From CAVXFL01 sp963761015 (GTDB lineage Bacteria; Pseudomonadota; Alphaproteobacteria; Acetobacterales; Acetobacteraceae): 64,000 nucleotides of DNA. The position numbers were made by a program, and so were the translations under genes. Each line of letters opens with the position of its first letter. The stretch's first letter is position 1. Of the stretch, positions 1 to 8,576 are shown piece after piece. A model generated the notes under the pieces. That model made no database searches and was not told where the DNA came from. It saw only the letters and a list, made by a program, of their open reading frames with translations. The DNA is taken from positions 62,001-126,000 of the forward strand of contig CAVXFL010000019.1 of the NCBI GenBank assembly GCA_963761015.1, read 5' to 3'.

Positions 1-607
1 CGCAGGGCTGCAAGTCGATCGGCTCCTCGCCGCCGATGCGGATCAGGCGGATGCGCCCGGCCCCGCGTGGCGGCTGCACCGACAGCGTGCGCACCAGCGC
101 GGGATTTGTGTCGAGCACCGCTTCGTCCACCCATTCGGGGCGCACCGGCAGATCGGCCGCGATCAGCTCGTTCAGCCGCGCTTCCAGCTCGTCGCGCGGC
201 GGCGGATTGGGCAGGTCGAAATCCAGCCGCGAGCGTTCGACCCCGATCTGCCCGCCGGTGACCGCCGCGCCCCGGATCAGGCTGCACAGCAGGTGCAGCG
301 CCGTGTGCATGCGCATCAGTCGCGCCCGCCTCGGCCAATCCAGCTCGGCCTCGATCGCCGTGCCCGCCTCGGGCAACCCGGCGCCGGGGGCGGGAACATG
401 CAGGATCGCCTCGTTCTCGCCCTTCACCGTGTCCGCGATCGGCGTCTGCTCGGCCTGCCAGCGCAGCACGCCCGTGTCGCCGGGCTGGCCGCCGCCGCGG
501 GCGTAGAACACGGTGCGATCGAGCACGATCCCGTCCGGGCCGGACGCCAGCACGCGCGCCGAGGCGGTGGCGAGAAGCGGATCGGCCATGAACAGGCGCT
601 CGGTCAT
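1..607 (-). CDS. Alanyl-tRNA editing protein (AlaX-like), 3' end cut by window edge
   Basis: The frame opens with ATG at 607 and runs off the left edge without a stop. It encodes a protein starting MTERLFMADPLL, with the ARGGGQPGDTG segment and the metal-site motif HTALHLL (HxxxH). At the very edge it reaches LQPC, where the second half of the zinc site (CGGTHV in the family) would follow. These are hallmarks of the AlaRS-related trans-editing domain, which hydrolyses mischarged Ser- or Gly-tRNA(Ala) in the cytoplasm. The start overlaps the stop of the upstream Nudix gene in an ATGA, so the two are probably co-transcribed. The family call is firm; the subtype cannot be settled without the C-terminus. 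Confidence 0.85.
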   Translation of the reverse strand, partial: MTERLFMADPLLATASARVLASGPDGIVLDRTVFYARGGGQPGDTGVLRWQAEQTPIADTVKGENEAILHVPAPGAGLPEAGTAIEAELDWPRRARLMRMHTALHLLCSLIRGAAVTGGQIGVERSRLDFDLPNPPPRDELEARLNELIAADLPVRPEWVDEAVLDTNPALVRTLSVQPPRGAGRIRLIRIGGEEPIDLQPC

Positions 608-1239
608 GCCGCCCCCCACAATTCGCGCAGCCAGTCGCGGCGCGCCGCCAGCCAGAGCAGCGCCACCGTCGTCACGACATTGGTCATGGCCCCCGACAGC
701 GCCGCCGCGATCGCGCTCTCGGCCGGCCACACGCGTACCCTGATGTCCTCGTGCTCGTCCGCCAACCCGCCATACGACGCGAGCCCGTCCGCGTCGGCGG
801 CAGGCGCGTCGATCTCGCCGGCATACAGGCCAACCCGCTCGTCGCAGCCCCCCGGAGTGAGCAGGAAATCCCCGATCGGGTGCAGCCGGCGGATCGCCAG
901 GCCTGCTTCCTCCAGGCCCTCGCGGCGGATCGTTTCCACCGGGTCCTCGCCGGACCCGCACAGCCCCGCCGGCACTTCGACCATCACCGGCTCGACACCC
1001 GCGGCCGCGGCGGGCAGGCGGAACTGGTCGATCAGCACCACGCGGTCGCGCACCGGATCATAGGGCAGCACGGCCCCGGCCCGGCCGCGCCGCCACAGCT
1101 CCCAGGTGCGGATTTCCGACATCCGGCCGTCGAAGCGGCGGTTGCGGAAGCGCACCACCTCCAGCGGGTAGCGGCCGTTCCATACGGTCTCGCGGGACTC
1201 GATGCGGAGATCGGGATGCGGCGGAATGTCGGGCGGCAT
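604..1239 (-). CDS. Nudix hydrolase, ADP-ribose pyrophosphatase-like
   Basis: This is a 211-residue cytoplasmic protein. A canonical Nudix box lies near residues 95-117: G-x5-E-x7-REGLEEAGL, matching GX5EX7REUXEEXGU, which binds Mg2+ for pyrophosphate hydrolysis. The upstream LIDQFRLPAA segment and the following region resemble the NudF/ADP-ribose pyrophosphatase group, so hydrolysis of ADP-ribose or a related nucleoside diphosphate is the likely reaction. The substrate is inferred from similarity only. It is translationally coupled (ATGA) to the AlaX-like gene downstream. Confidence 0.85.
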   Translation of the reverse strand: MPPDIPPHPDLRIESRETVWNGRYPLEVVRFRNRRFDGRMSEIRTWELWRRGRAGAVLPYDPVRDRVVLIDQFRLPAAAAGVEPVMVEVPAGLCGSGEDPVETIRREGLEEAGLAIRRLHPIGDFLLTPGGCDERVGLYAGEIDAPAADADGLASYGGLADEHEDIRVRVWPAESAIAAALSGAMTNVVTTVALLWLAARRDWLRELWGAA

Positions 1240-1286
1240 CGGCCGAGAATAGCGGCGGCGGCGCGGATGCCAACATGCCGCTCCGG

Positions 1287-2177
1287 CTATCCGGCTTCCT
1301 CGCCGCGGGCCGCCGCGAGGATCTGGCGCACGCGGGCCGCGGCGGCGGCGCCTTTCATCGCCTCGCGCCAGTTCGCCTCCGCCACCCGCTGATGCGCCGC
1401 CAGCGCCTCGTCGGCGGCGGTCACCATCGCCACGGCGCTGGCCGCGCCCGGCGGGATGTCGGGGGGAAACGGATTGATCGCGAGCGTCGCCCGGTCGCGC
1501 GTGCGGAATACGAGAAAGGCGCCCCCGATCTCGCCCGCCGGCGGCAGCAGGCCGAATTGCAGGCCCATCGGCTCGGCTTCCATCAGGGCGGCGATGTTTT
1601 CCACCTCGGCGAACGCCACCTCGCGCGACGTGCGCCGCACCCGATCCGAGCGCGGCAGGGTTCCGGCGACCCCCACCTCCAGCAGGCGCTGGATGGCGAC
1701 GGCGGAGATCATGGCGATGATCCCGGGCCGGCGCTCGCTGTAAAGCCGCCTACGCTCGGCGAGGATGCCGAGCAACTGGTCCGCCACGGCGCGCTGGGCG
1801 GGGCGATCCGCCCCGTCGCCCGACGCCTCGTCGAACGCCTGGGCGAGCGCCGTGTCGTACGCCTCCGAGGTGTTCAGATAGCTGACGGCGCCGTGCACCT
1901 GAAGAATCTGCTCGGCCGTCTCCTCGATCTGGCGGACCCGCTCGAAGAAACCGGCCGGGCGGTTGTAATACTCGACCCCGATCCCGAGCAGCGACAGCGG
2001 CGAGACCTTGAGCAGCTCGGCCAGGCGCTGGATCGTGTCGAGCTTGATGACCTCGCCCTTTTCATAGCGGTAGAGGGCGGCGCGCGAAACACCCAGCCGC
2101 GCGGCGATTTCTTCGGCGCGCAGTCCCGATTCGAGTCGATAGGCGCGTAGCTGCTGTCCGATCTCGGTGAAGCGCAT
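1287..2177 (-). CDS. XRE-family transcriptional regulator with unknown C-terminal domain
   Basis: The N-terminal 60 residues contain a Cro/C1-type helix-turn-helix (GQQLRAYRLESGL, then ARLGVSRAALYRYEKGEV). The remaining roughly 230 residues are a C-terminal region I do not recognise, presumably for effector sensing or oligomerisation. I chose ATG at 2177 (MRFTEIG) because the HTH begins there; an upstream ATG at 2264 would add a low-complexity extension. A plausible promoter lies at 2281-2310. The next gene upstream on the same strand is hydroxypyruvate isomerase, about 210 bases away, so regulation of glyoxylate or hydroxypyruvate metabolism is possible but not shown. Confidence 0.8.
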   Translation of the reverse strand: MRFTEIGQQLRAYRLESGLRAEEIAARLGVSRAALYRYEKGEVIKLDTIQRLAELLKVSPLSLLGIGVEYYNRPAGFFERVRQIEETAEQILQVHGAVSYLNTSEAYDTALAQAFDEASGDGADRPAQRAVADQLLGILAERRRLYSERRPGIIAMISAVAIQRLLEVGVAGTLPRSDRVRRTSREVAFAEVENIAALMEAEPMGLQFGLLPPAGEIGGAFLVFRTRDRATLAINPFPPDIPPGAASAVAMVTAADEALAAHQRVAEANWREAMKGAAAAARVRQILAAARGEEAG

Positions 2178-2280
2178 GTCGCCGGTCCCCTCGACCGAAG
2201 CAGTCGTCAGCGCTGCCGCGCCGCATTCCGGCAGCTCGCCCAGCCAACTCGCCCAGCGTCTCAAAAACCACGGCCTAGAG

Positions 2281-2310
2281 GTTATAATTCATACATCGCC
2301 ACAAATTCAA
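2281..2310 (-). promoter_or_regulatory. Putative sigma70-type promoter of the XRE regulator
   Basis: On the minus strand TTGAAT (2310-2305) is followed after 18 bases by TATAAC (2286-2281). A second overlapping candidate is TTGGCA with TATGAA. This AT-rich patch stands out in otherwise GC-rich DNA and sits about 100 bases upstream of the regulator start at 2177. Start point and activity are not known. Confidence 0.4.
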
Positions 2311-2388
2311 TGCCAATTCGAACCGTGGGCCAACATACTGTTGCACGCCACCGGACCCAGGGGGCGATTGTCCCGCTTGCCGGCCGGC

Positions 2389-3168
2389 TCACACCCCGTA
2401 ACGCCGGCGCCAGCTCAGACCCTCCAGCGTGTTCCCGGCCGGCCGGTACTCGCAGCCGATGAAGCCCTGGTATCCGAGCGCGTCGATGCGACGGAACACG
2501 AACTCCCAGTTGATCTCCCCGGTGCCCGGCTCGTTGCGCTTCGGCACGTCCGCGAGTTGCATGTGGCCGATCAGCGGCATCAGCGCTTCCATCCGGCGGG
2601 TCAGGTCGCCCTGCTGGATTTGGCAATGGTAGATGTCGAACTGCAGGCCCAGCCGATCGCGCCCGATCGCCTCCACGATGGCTGCCCCCTGCTCCTGGGT
2701 GTGCAGCAGATAGCCCGGCATGTCGCGATGGTTGATCGGCTCGATCACCGGCTTCACGCCGGTGCCGGCGGCCTGCTCGGCCGCCCACGCTAGGTTGGCG
2801 GCATAGATCGTCCCGAGGGTGATCCAGGACGTGCCCGCCGGCGCCAGGCCGGCCATGATGTGCACGAGCTTGCAATCGAGCGCCGCGGCGTAGTCGAGCG
2901 CCCGCTTCACCCCGTCGCGGAACTCCTGGGTGCGGCCGGGCAGGCAAGCTATGCCGCGTTCGCCGGCCGACCAATCGCCGGGCGGGCCATTGAACAGCAC
3001 CTGCGTCAGCCCATTGTCATTCAGACGCTTGCGGATTTCCGCCGCAGGGTGGTCGTAGGGAAACAGGAATTCGACCGCCTGGAACCCGGCCTTCGCCGCC
3101 TGCTCGAACCGGTCGAGGAACGGCACCTCGTTGAACATCATGGACAGGTTCGCGCACAGCCGTGGCAT
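2389..3168 (-). CDS. hyi: Hydroxypyruvate isomerase
   Basis: This 259-residue protein has the length and TIM-barrel pattern of the Hyi/Gip family, which interconverts hydroxypyruvate and tartronate semialdehyde in glyoxylate metabolism. Recognisable segments are the N-terminal ANLSMMFNEVPFLDRF, the metal-site region VIEPINHRDMPGY, LQFDIYHCQ and the C-terminal FIGCEYRPAGNT. The conserved Glu, Asp and His residues expected to bind the divalent metal are all in place. It is transcribed away from the AI-2E exporter on the other side. No gcl or glxR neighbour is present, so the pathway context is incomplete here. Confidence 0.9.
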   Translation of the reverse strand: MPRLCANLSMMFNEVPFLDRFEQAAKAGFQAVEFLFPYDHPAAEIRKRLNDNGLTQVLFNGPPGDWSAGERGIACLPGRTQEFRDGVKRALDYAAALDCKLVHIMAGLAPAGTSWITLGTIYAANLAWAAEQAAGTGVKPVIEPINHRDMPGYLLHTQEQGAAIVEAIGRDRLGLQFDIYHCQIQQGDLTRRMEALMPLIGHMQLADVPKRNEPGTGEINWEFVFRRIDALGYQGFIGCEYRPAGNTLEGLSWRRRYGV

Positions 3169-3253
3169 CGCCGCCTCCTCCGTTCACCCGCATCCAAGGC
3201 TAGCCGCGCCGTCCCTGGTTGACCAGCCGGATGCCGGCGGGTCGGCGCCGGCC

Positions 3254-4393
3254 ATGCGGACACCGGCCACCCGGACACCGGCCGAGCGCGTGCTGATGTG
3301 GCTCATGCTGGGCGGCATCGCGCTCGGCTGCGGCTACGTGCTGCGCCCGTTCGTCTCCGCCATCCTCTGGGCCGCGATCCTCGTGTTCGCCAGCTGGCCG
3401 CTGTTCCGCCGGCTGCGCGCGGCGGGTGTGGGCCGCAGCGGCGCGGCGGCGATCATGGTGGGCGTGACCGCCGTGCTGGTGGTGCTGCCGATCGCCGTGG
3501 CCGTGCCGAGCAGCGCCGACGACGTGAACCACCTGAAGATCCTGCTGCAGAACGCGTTCGAAACCGGGCTGCCGACGGCGCCGCATTGGCTCGCCGGCGT
3601 TCCGCTGATCGGCCCGACGCTCAGCGCGCTCTGGAACGGCTGGGCCGCCGATTTGAGCGCCATGGGCGCGTTCTTCCGGCCCTATTTCGGCATGATCGCC
3701 GAGGCCGGGCTGCGCCTCTTGCTCGACATCGCCGATTCGGTGCTGGGATTCCTGCTCGCGCTGTTCATCGCGTTCTTCTTCTATTTGTATGGCGAGTCGC
3801 TGTCGGGGAGGCTGCTGGCGATCATCCGCCGCGTCGCCGGCAAGCGCGCCGACCGGCTGGTGTTGCTGGCCGGGCAGACGGTGCGGGGCACGATTTACGG
3901 CATTCTCGGCACCGCCGTCGTGCAAGGTGTTCTGACGTTCTGCGGCCTCTGGCTGACCGGGGTCCCGCGCGCCTCGCTGCTCGCGGTCGTGGCGGGCCTG
4001 CTCTCGCTGCTGCCGATCGGCGCGCCGCTGGTGTGGATTCCGGCGGCGATCTGGCTTGCCGCCTCGGGCAAGCTGGCGCTGGGCATATTCCTCGCGGCCT
4101 GGGGCGTGGTGTTCATCAGCGGCGCGGATTACCTGATCCGTCCATATTTCATCACCCGCGGCACGGCGCTGCCGTTCCTGCTGACCGTGCTCGGGGTGCT
4201 CGGGGGCGCGCTGGCGTTCGGGCTGCTGGGGATCTTTCTCGGGCCCGCGCTGCTGGGCGTCGGCTACACGCTGGTCACCGAATTCGCGCTGGATGGCGAG
4301 CCCCGGGCGGTTCCGGCCGTCGTCGTGGCCGAGGCCGCGGCAGAGCCCGTCCCGGTCGAGGTACGGGTGGATCGCGTTCAGGGGATTTCGTAG
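3254..4393 (+). CDS. AI-2E/PerM family transporter
   Basis: This 379-residue integral membrane protein has about eight hydrophobic segments in the arrangement of the AI-2E exporter (PerM/TqsA) superfamily: a pair near residues 15-55, one near 65-85, a long central soluble stretch, then paired helices after residue 150. The LLSLLPIGAPLVWIPAAIW segment and the ADYLIRPYFI element are typical. Substrates in this family range from autoinducer-2 to sodium or protons, so the function is not fixed. ATG at 3254 is preferred over an in-frame upstream ATG because the longer form starts with non-membrane filler. Its 3' end overlaps the convergent cyclase gene by 16 bases. A second family member lies at 36.3-37.4 kb. 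Confidence 0.8.
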   Translation: MRTPATRTPAERVLMWLMLGGIALGCGYVLRPFVSAILWAAILVFASWPLFRRLRAAGVGRSGAAAIMVGVTAVLVVLPIAVAVPSSADDVNHLKILLQNAFETGLPTAPHWLAGVPLIGPTLSALWNGWAADLSAMGAFFRPYFGMIAEAGLRLLLDIADSVLGFLLALFIAFFFYLYGESLSGRLLAIIRRVAGKRADRLVLLAGQTVRGTIYGILGTAVVQGVLTFCGLWLTGVPRASLLAVVAGLLSLLPIGAPLVWIPAAIWLAASGKLALGIFLAAWGVVFISGADYLIRPYFITRGTALPFLLTVLGVLGGALAFGLLGIFLGPALLGVGYTLVTEFALDGEPRAVPAVVVAEAAAEPVPVEVRVDRVQGIS

Positions 4394-5794
4394 ACGGCAA
4401 ACTCCTCGGCGATCCCGGACAGCGCGTAGCGCCGCGACACCGGGTCGATGCCGCTCGTCCGCAACAGCTTGGTCGCCTCGGGATGCTCGACCACCGGCTT
4501 GGTCGCGAAGATGGAGCGCGAGGCCGCGAGCGCCTGCACGCGCGCCGCGATATTGACGGTCTGCCCGAAATAGTCCTGTCGATCGTTCAGCGACACGGCG
4601 AGGCACGGCCCTTCGTGAATGCCGATCTTGAGCAGCAGATCGGCGCCGTCGTGATCGTGGCTGAGTTGGCGCATCGCCTCGCGCATCTTCAGGCCTGCCG
4701 CGACGGCGCGGTCGGGCGTCGGAAACGTCGCCATCACGGCGTCGCCGATCGTCTTCACCACCGCGCCCGCCTCGGCGGCGACGATCTCGTTCAGCACGCG
4801 GAAATGCGCCCGCACGAGGTCGAACGCGACGAGGTCGCCGACGCGGTCATAAAGCTGCGTCGAGCCTTTCAGATCCGTGAACAGGAAGGTCAGGCTGGTG
4901 ATCTTCAGGCGCTGATCGACGTCCAGCGTGTCGGTCCGGTAGATGTCGCGAAACGTCTGATTGGTGAACAGCTGCTTTGCCGTCAGGAACGGCCGCCGGC
5001 GGCCGAGCAGGTCGTGCAGCCGCTCGTTCGCGACCCAGACGCCGGGCAGAACGCGGCGCTTCGTCCGATTATCGAACGTGATGCGCAGCGGTCCCGGTCG
5101 CAGTTCGATCGTGGGCAGGGCGGACTGCGCCTGGTCGAACACCACCACGAGGTTCTGGCGTTCCCGGGTCGGCTCGCCCTTCACCTCGATGTATTGCGCC
5201 CAATGCGTCACCGGCTCGGTCGCGATGATCAATTCCGCGGGCAGATGCAGGGCAAGAATCGCCCGTTCCCCCGGCGGCAGTTCGACCGAATTCGATGCAG
5301 ATCTCCTGCCCGGCCTGCTCGAGGGCTTCGTCGGTAAGTTCCAGTTCCAAGCCGGAGCCGAAATAGATCTGGCGGAAATACTCCCAGAACGGCAGCGACT
5401 CCGGATCGTGCGCCGCGATCCGGCGTACGCGCGGGCTGACGGTGAAGGTAACCTCGACCATTTCGTCGAGCGTGGGCTCGTAGCCGGCCGCGCAGAAGGC
5501 GCAGCTATATTCCTCCTGGTTCATGAATTTCAGCGTGGCGCTCGAATCGAGCACGCCGCCACATCCCGGACAGAGCACGTTCCAGGACAGCTCGAACAGC
5601 CCGAGCCTGGCGGCGTGCAGCAGGGCGGCGATGACCGACTGTTCGTCGAGCCCGGTCTTGGCGGCGAAATCGAGCGCGTTGATCCGGTTCAGCTCCCGAT
5701 CCGAGCCTTCCCGGACGAGGTGCTCGAGTGCGGCCACCGCGCGCTTGTCGGCGACCTCGGCAAGATTCGCGAACAGGGCCGATGCTTCGCTCAT
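4378..5794 (-). pseudogene. Class III adenylate/guanylate cyclase with N-terminal zinc-ribbon region (one frameshift)
   Basis: Two overlapping frames encode one protein. The N-terminal part (from 5794) has a helical region and a Cys4 pattern (CPGCGG...CAFC), typical of DUF5939-type cyclases. After a shift near 5,285 the second frame continues with VELPPGERAIL and then a complete class III catalytic domain. FTDLKGST and GDAVMATF supply both metal-binding Asp residues, and NIAARV supplies the transition-state Asn/Arg. The product would make cAMP or cGMP in the cytosol. Removing one G in the CGGTC context restores one frame, so I expect the gene to be intact in the organism. It converges on the AI-2E exporter. 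Confidence 0.8.
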
Positions 5795-5859
5795 ACGTGG
5801 AGCTTACCCCCGGAAACCGGCTACCAAGGCTCACATCGCCTTGATCGGTGGAACGCGGC

Positions 5860-6912
5860 TCAGGCGGCGCGCAGAACCAGCCGCGCCGTTCGCGTCGCCG
5901 GTTTCTCGAACCAGTAGTTGATCGCGATCGCCAAGACGGACGCGGCGACGAGACTGGCGATGATGTAGGTCGCAATGCCGATCGCGCCGGTGAAATGCAG
6001 CCGAGCCCAGACTTCCCGCAGCGCCCGCATGGGAAACAGGTGCGTCAGATAGAGCGCGTAGGACATGTCCCCGAGCAACGTGCAAACGCGCGCCAGCCGC
6101 GGCCGCATCGGCCGTGGCGGGCGAAGCGCGGCGGCGGCGACCAGGCACGCCGCGGGCAGGCCGAAGCTGAACGCGCGATCGACGCCGTACGCGGTCCCGT
6201 CGAACGCCAGGCCGAGCAGTCCGGCCGCGACCAGGACGAAGCGGGCGGGTGCGGGCAGTTGCAGGCCCGCAAGCACCGCGACCGCGAGCAGCACGCCGTA
6301 CGCGAATTCGAGGACGATCGGATCGGTCCAGAAGGCGAGTTGCGGCTCGGCCGGGTGCGCGAGGGCGCCGGCCAGGGCCAAGGCGACCACGCTGCCGGCG
6401 ATCAGCGGGATGGCGAGCCGCGCGCGCAACCCAAGGAAAAGCGCGACGATCAGGTAGAACAGCATTTCGTAGTTCAGCGTCCAGCCGAGCCGATGGACCG
6501 GCTGCATCACGCCGTCTGGTCGCGGCCACGGAATGAAAAGGTAGCTCGCCAGAACGTAATGCGTGCCCGTGCCGAGCGGGTTTTGCAGCGCCACCGGCCC
6601 CAGCAGGGCGACCGTGATGACCAGCGACGTCACCAGCCAGTAGAGCGGCACGATGCGGGCGATGCGGCGCGCGAGGAATGCCGGCACGCTCCCGGCGCGG
6701 CCGAACATGCCCGCCGAGGCATAGACGATCACGAAGCCCGAGATGACGAAGAACACGTCGACCCCGGCTTCCCAGGGCACCCGTCGCATCCAGGCATAGG
6801 GCGCGACGCCTTGGTGCCCCTCGAAGGCGCCGGCGGCCTGGCTGATATGGAGCACGGCGATGGCCAGCGCCGCCAGCCCGCGCAGGCCCTGGATGCCAAG
6901 AATCGCGCGCAT
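5860..6912 (-). CDS. Acyltransferase 3 family (OafA/YrhL-like) membrane protein
   Basis: This 350-residue polytopic protein begins IQGLRGLAALAIAVLHISQ, with the RGLAA motif and the invariant His of acyltransferase-3 proteins near residue 20. It then has VDVFFVISGFV and ARRIARIVPLYWL, which are classic for the family, and about ten hydrophobic segments. Members O-acylate cell-surface glycans or antibiotics using acyl groups carried across the membrane; the acceptor here is unknown. I chose ATG at 6912 because the RGLAA motif follows directly. It is divergent from the cupin gene at 7034. Confidence 0.85.
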   Translation of the reverse strand: MRAILGIQGLRGLAALAIAVLHISQAAGAFEGHQGVAPYAWMRRVPWEAGVDVFFVISGFVIVYASAGMFGRAGSVPAFLARRIARIVPLYWLVTSLVITVALLGPVALQNPLGTGTHYVLASYLFIPWPRPDGVMQPVHRLGWTLNYEMLFYLIVALFLGLRARLAIPLIAGSVVALALAGALAHPAEPQLAFWTDPIVLEFAYGVLLAVAVLAGLQLPAPARFVLVAAGLLGLAFDGTAYGVDRAFSFGLPAACLVAAAALRPPRPMRPRLARVCTLLGDMSYALYLTHLFPMRALREVWARLHFTGAIGIATYIIASLVAASVLAIAINYWFEKPATRTARLVLRAA

Positions 6913-7033
6913 CGTCCGATGCCTTAGCGGGTACTCGCGCGCCTGGCCATGGCCGGCCCCGCCGTCCGGCACTGGCGCCGGCCTCGTTCGAGGCGCATGC
7001 TCGGCGCTGCCCGCCATATCAGGGAGGAAGTCG

Positions 7034-7471
7034 ATGGCCGAAGCAGCCCTCAAGACCGCGCCCGCCGCCGGAGCCAAAGCCGGCACGTCGGCGCCGGCGC
7101 AGCAATTCGTGGTCAGCCATGCCCGCGAGGAGGATTTCCACCCCGACGGGCTGCGCGACTACGCGCTCTACCGCGACCTCGGCATCGCCGAGGCGACCAA
7201 CGGCCTGGTGCGCGCGCACGTCATCCGCTTCTCCGAGCCCTGCTCGGACAAGGTGCGCAAGCGCCATTTCCACGACGTGCAGTTCCAGATGGTCTACGTG
7301 CTCAAGGGCTGGATGAAGAGCGAGTTCGAGGGCCAGGGCGCGCAGGTGATGAAGGCCGGCAGTTCCTGGATTCAGCCGCCGGGCATCAAGCACACGGTGC
7401 TCGACTACTCAGACGACTGCGAGGTGCTGGAAATCATCATGCCGGCTGATTTCGACACCGCCGAAGTCTGA
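7034..7471 (+). CDS. Cupin domain protein
   Basis: This is a 145-residue cytoplasmic protein with one cupin fold. The first motif reads RHFHDVQFQMVYVLKGW and the second GSSWIQPPGIKHTVLDYSDD, giving the usual His and Glu/Gln metal ligands. An excellent ribosome-binding site (AGGGAGGAAG) precedes ATG at 7034. The next gene, an SDR oxidoreductase, starts 15 bases downstream, so the two probably form an operon. Such cupins can be dioxygenases, isomerases or ligand-binding proteins; nothing here selects among these. A role in the same catabolic route as the adjacent SDRs and carbamoylase is an inference. Confidence 0.8.
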   Translation: MAEAALKTAPAAGAKAGTSAPAQQFVVSHAREEDFHPDGLRDYALYRDLGIAEATNGLVRAHVIRFSEPCSDKVRKRHFHDVQFQMVYVLKGWMKSEFEGQGAQVMKAGSSWIQPPGIKHTVLDYSDDCEVLEIIMPADFDTAEV

Positions 7472-7485
7472 TCGCCGGGTAGATC

Positions 7486-8334
7486 ATGGCAGGGGAAAGC
7501 GGGCTGGCCGCGCGGGTCGCGATCGTGACCGGCGGGGCGGGCGGCATCGGCGCGGCGCTCGCCCGCGTCTTCGTCGCCCACGGCATGCGGGTGGCGATCG
7601 TCGACGTGGCGGCCGAGGCGGCGCGCCGGCTGGAGCAGGAATTGGGCGCCGAGCACGCGGCGGCGATGCCGGCGGATATCTCCGATCCGGCCGCCTGTGC
7701 CGCCGTGGTCCGCCAGACGGCCGACCGGTTCGGCGGCCTGCACGTGCTGGTGAACAACGCCGCCCTCGGCATGGGCGTGATCCGGCAGGATCACTTCACC
7801 CGCATGGTGCGCATCGAGGACATCTCGCCCGAGAACTGGCAGCGCTTCATGGCGGTAAACGTGAACGCCGCGTTCTTCATGGCGCACGCGGCGGTGCCGA
7901 TCTTCCGCGCCCAGCGCTGGGGCCGGATCGTCAACATCACGACCAGCTTCTTCACCATGCTGCGCCCCGGTTTCGCGCCGTACGGTCCGGCGAAATCGGC
8001 GCTCGAGGCCTGGTCCGCGAGCCTCGCCGGCGAGCTGAACGGCAGCGGCATCACGGTGAACGTGGTGGTGCCGGGCGGCCCGACGGACACGCCGATGGTC
8101 CCGGTGGAGAGCGGCATCGACCGCGGCCTGCTGATCCGCCCGGAGCGGATGGCCGACCCGATGCTGTTCCTGTTCTCGGACGAAGCGGCCGACGTCACCG
8201 GCCAACGCTTCGTCGCGGGCGAGTGGGACGCGCAACTGCCGCCGCGCGAGGCGGCGGCGAAGGCGGGCGCCCCCGCCGGCTGGCCCGATCTGGCGCAGAA
8301 CCCGATCTGGCCCGGCGGCAAGCCGGCCACGTAG
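7486..8334 (+). CDS. SDR family NAD(P)-dependent oxidoreductase
   Basis: This 282-residue Rossmann-fold enzyme carries TGGAGGIGAA (cofactor binding, near residue 15) and VNNAAL. The catalytic region has ITTSFF and the YGPAK active-site YxxxK. The Asp after the second beta strand (AIVDVA) favours NAD(H) over NADP(H). The C-terminal tail of about 30 residues beyond the core is proline-rich. It is closely spaced behind the cupin gene. The substrate is unknown. It shares only general SDR features with the next SDR at 8577, so this is not a recent duplication. Confidence 0.85.
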   Translation: MAGESGLAARVAIVTGGAGGIGAALARVFVAHGMRVAIVDVAAEAARRLEQELGAEHAAAMPADISDPAACAAVVRQTADRFGGLHVLVNNAALGMGVIRQDHFTRMVRIEDISPENWQRFMAVNVNAAFFMAHAAVPIFRAQRWGRIVNITTSFFTMLRPGFAPYGPAKSALEAWSASLAGELNGSGITVNVVVPGGPTDTPMVPVESGIDRGLLIRPERMADPMLFLFSDEAADVTGQRFVAGEWDAQLPPREAAAKAGAPAGWPDLAQNPIWPGGKPAT

Positions 8335-8399
8335 CTCGCTCGCTTTTTCAGGATTAGCAGGGTAGCGCCCGGAGCGCCGCCATGAGCTAGGAATGAAAA

Positions 8400-8424
8400 C
8401 GCCGGCAGGATGGCCCTACCGGCG
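8400..8424 (+). repeat. Imperfect stem-loop upstream of the 24-codon reading frame
   Basis: GCCGGCAGG is followed by a short loop and CCTACCGGC, giving a nine-pair arm with one mismatch. It lies about 18 bases before the ribosome-binding site of the small reading frame at 8442 and is well placed to affect its translation. This is a structure seen by eye, not a known family. Confidence 0.35.
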
Positions 8425-8441
8425 CTCCATGGAGGTCCACG

Positions 8442-8516
8442 ATGCGTAAGCATCGTCACCTGCTGCTGAGGATACGAGCTTGGGGCTTCGTCTTCAAGCT
8501 CGTGATCGTCTTCTAG
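8442..8516 (+). CDS. Putative 24-residue cationic/hydrophobic small protein or leader peptide
   Basis: ATG at 8442 follows a good ribosome-binding site (GGAGG, eight bases upstream) and opens 24 codons ending in TAG. The peptide has a basic N-terminus (MRKHRHLLLRIRAW) and a hydrophobic C-terminus (GFVFKLVIVF). It fills an otherwise empty 240-base gap between two SDR genes. A perfect 24-bp palindrome starts two bases after its stop, and another stem-loop lies upstream. I do not recognise the peptide. It could be a small membrane protein, a leader peptide or chance; the spacing of signal, frame and hairpin is what makes it credible. Confidence 0.4.
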   Translation: MRKHRHLLLRIRAWGFVFKLVIVF

Positions 8517-8518
8517 CA

Positions 8519-8542
8519 GGGGTGAGCCGGCCGGCTCACCCC
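8519..8542. repeat. Perfect 24-bp palindrome
   Basis: The half-site GGGGTGAGCCGG is followed at once by its exact complement. As RNA it would form a very stable hairpin, two bases after the small-peptide stop and about 35 bases before the next SDR start. There is no following U-run, so it is not a standard intrinsic terminator; an operator or processing site is also possible. Confidence 0.7.
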
Positions 8543-8576
8543 CTGGGGCAAGCTGACACGGAACGGGGGAAGACGG

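Noticed and set aside
3200..4606. A 468-codon open frame antisense to the AI-2E exporter
   Set aside because: It is Arg/Gln/Ala-rich with no motif and mirrors codon bias of the true gene on the other strand; typical of high-GC DNA.
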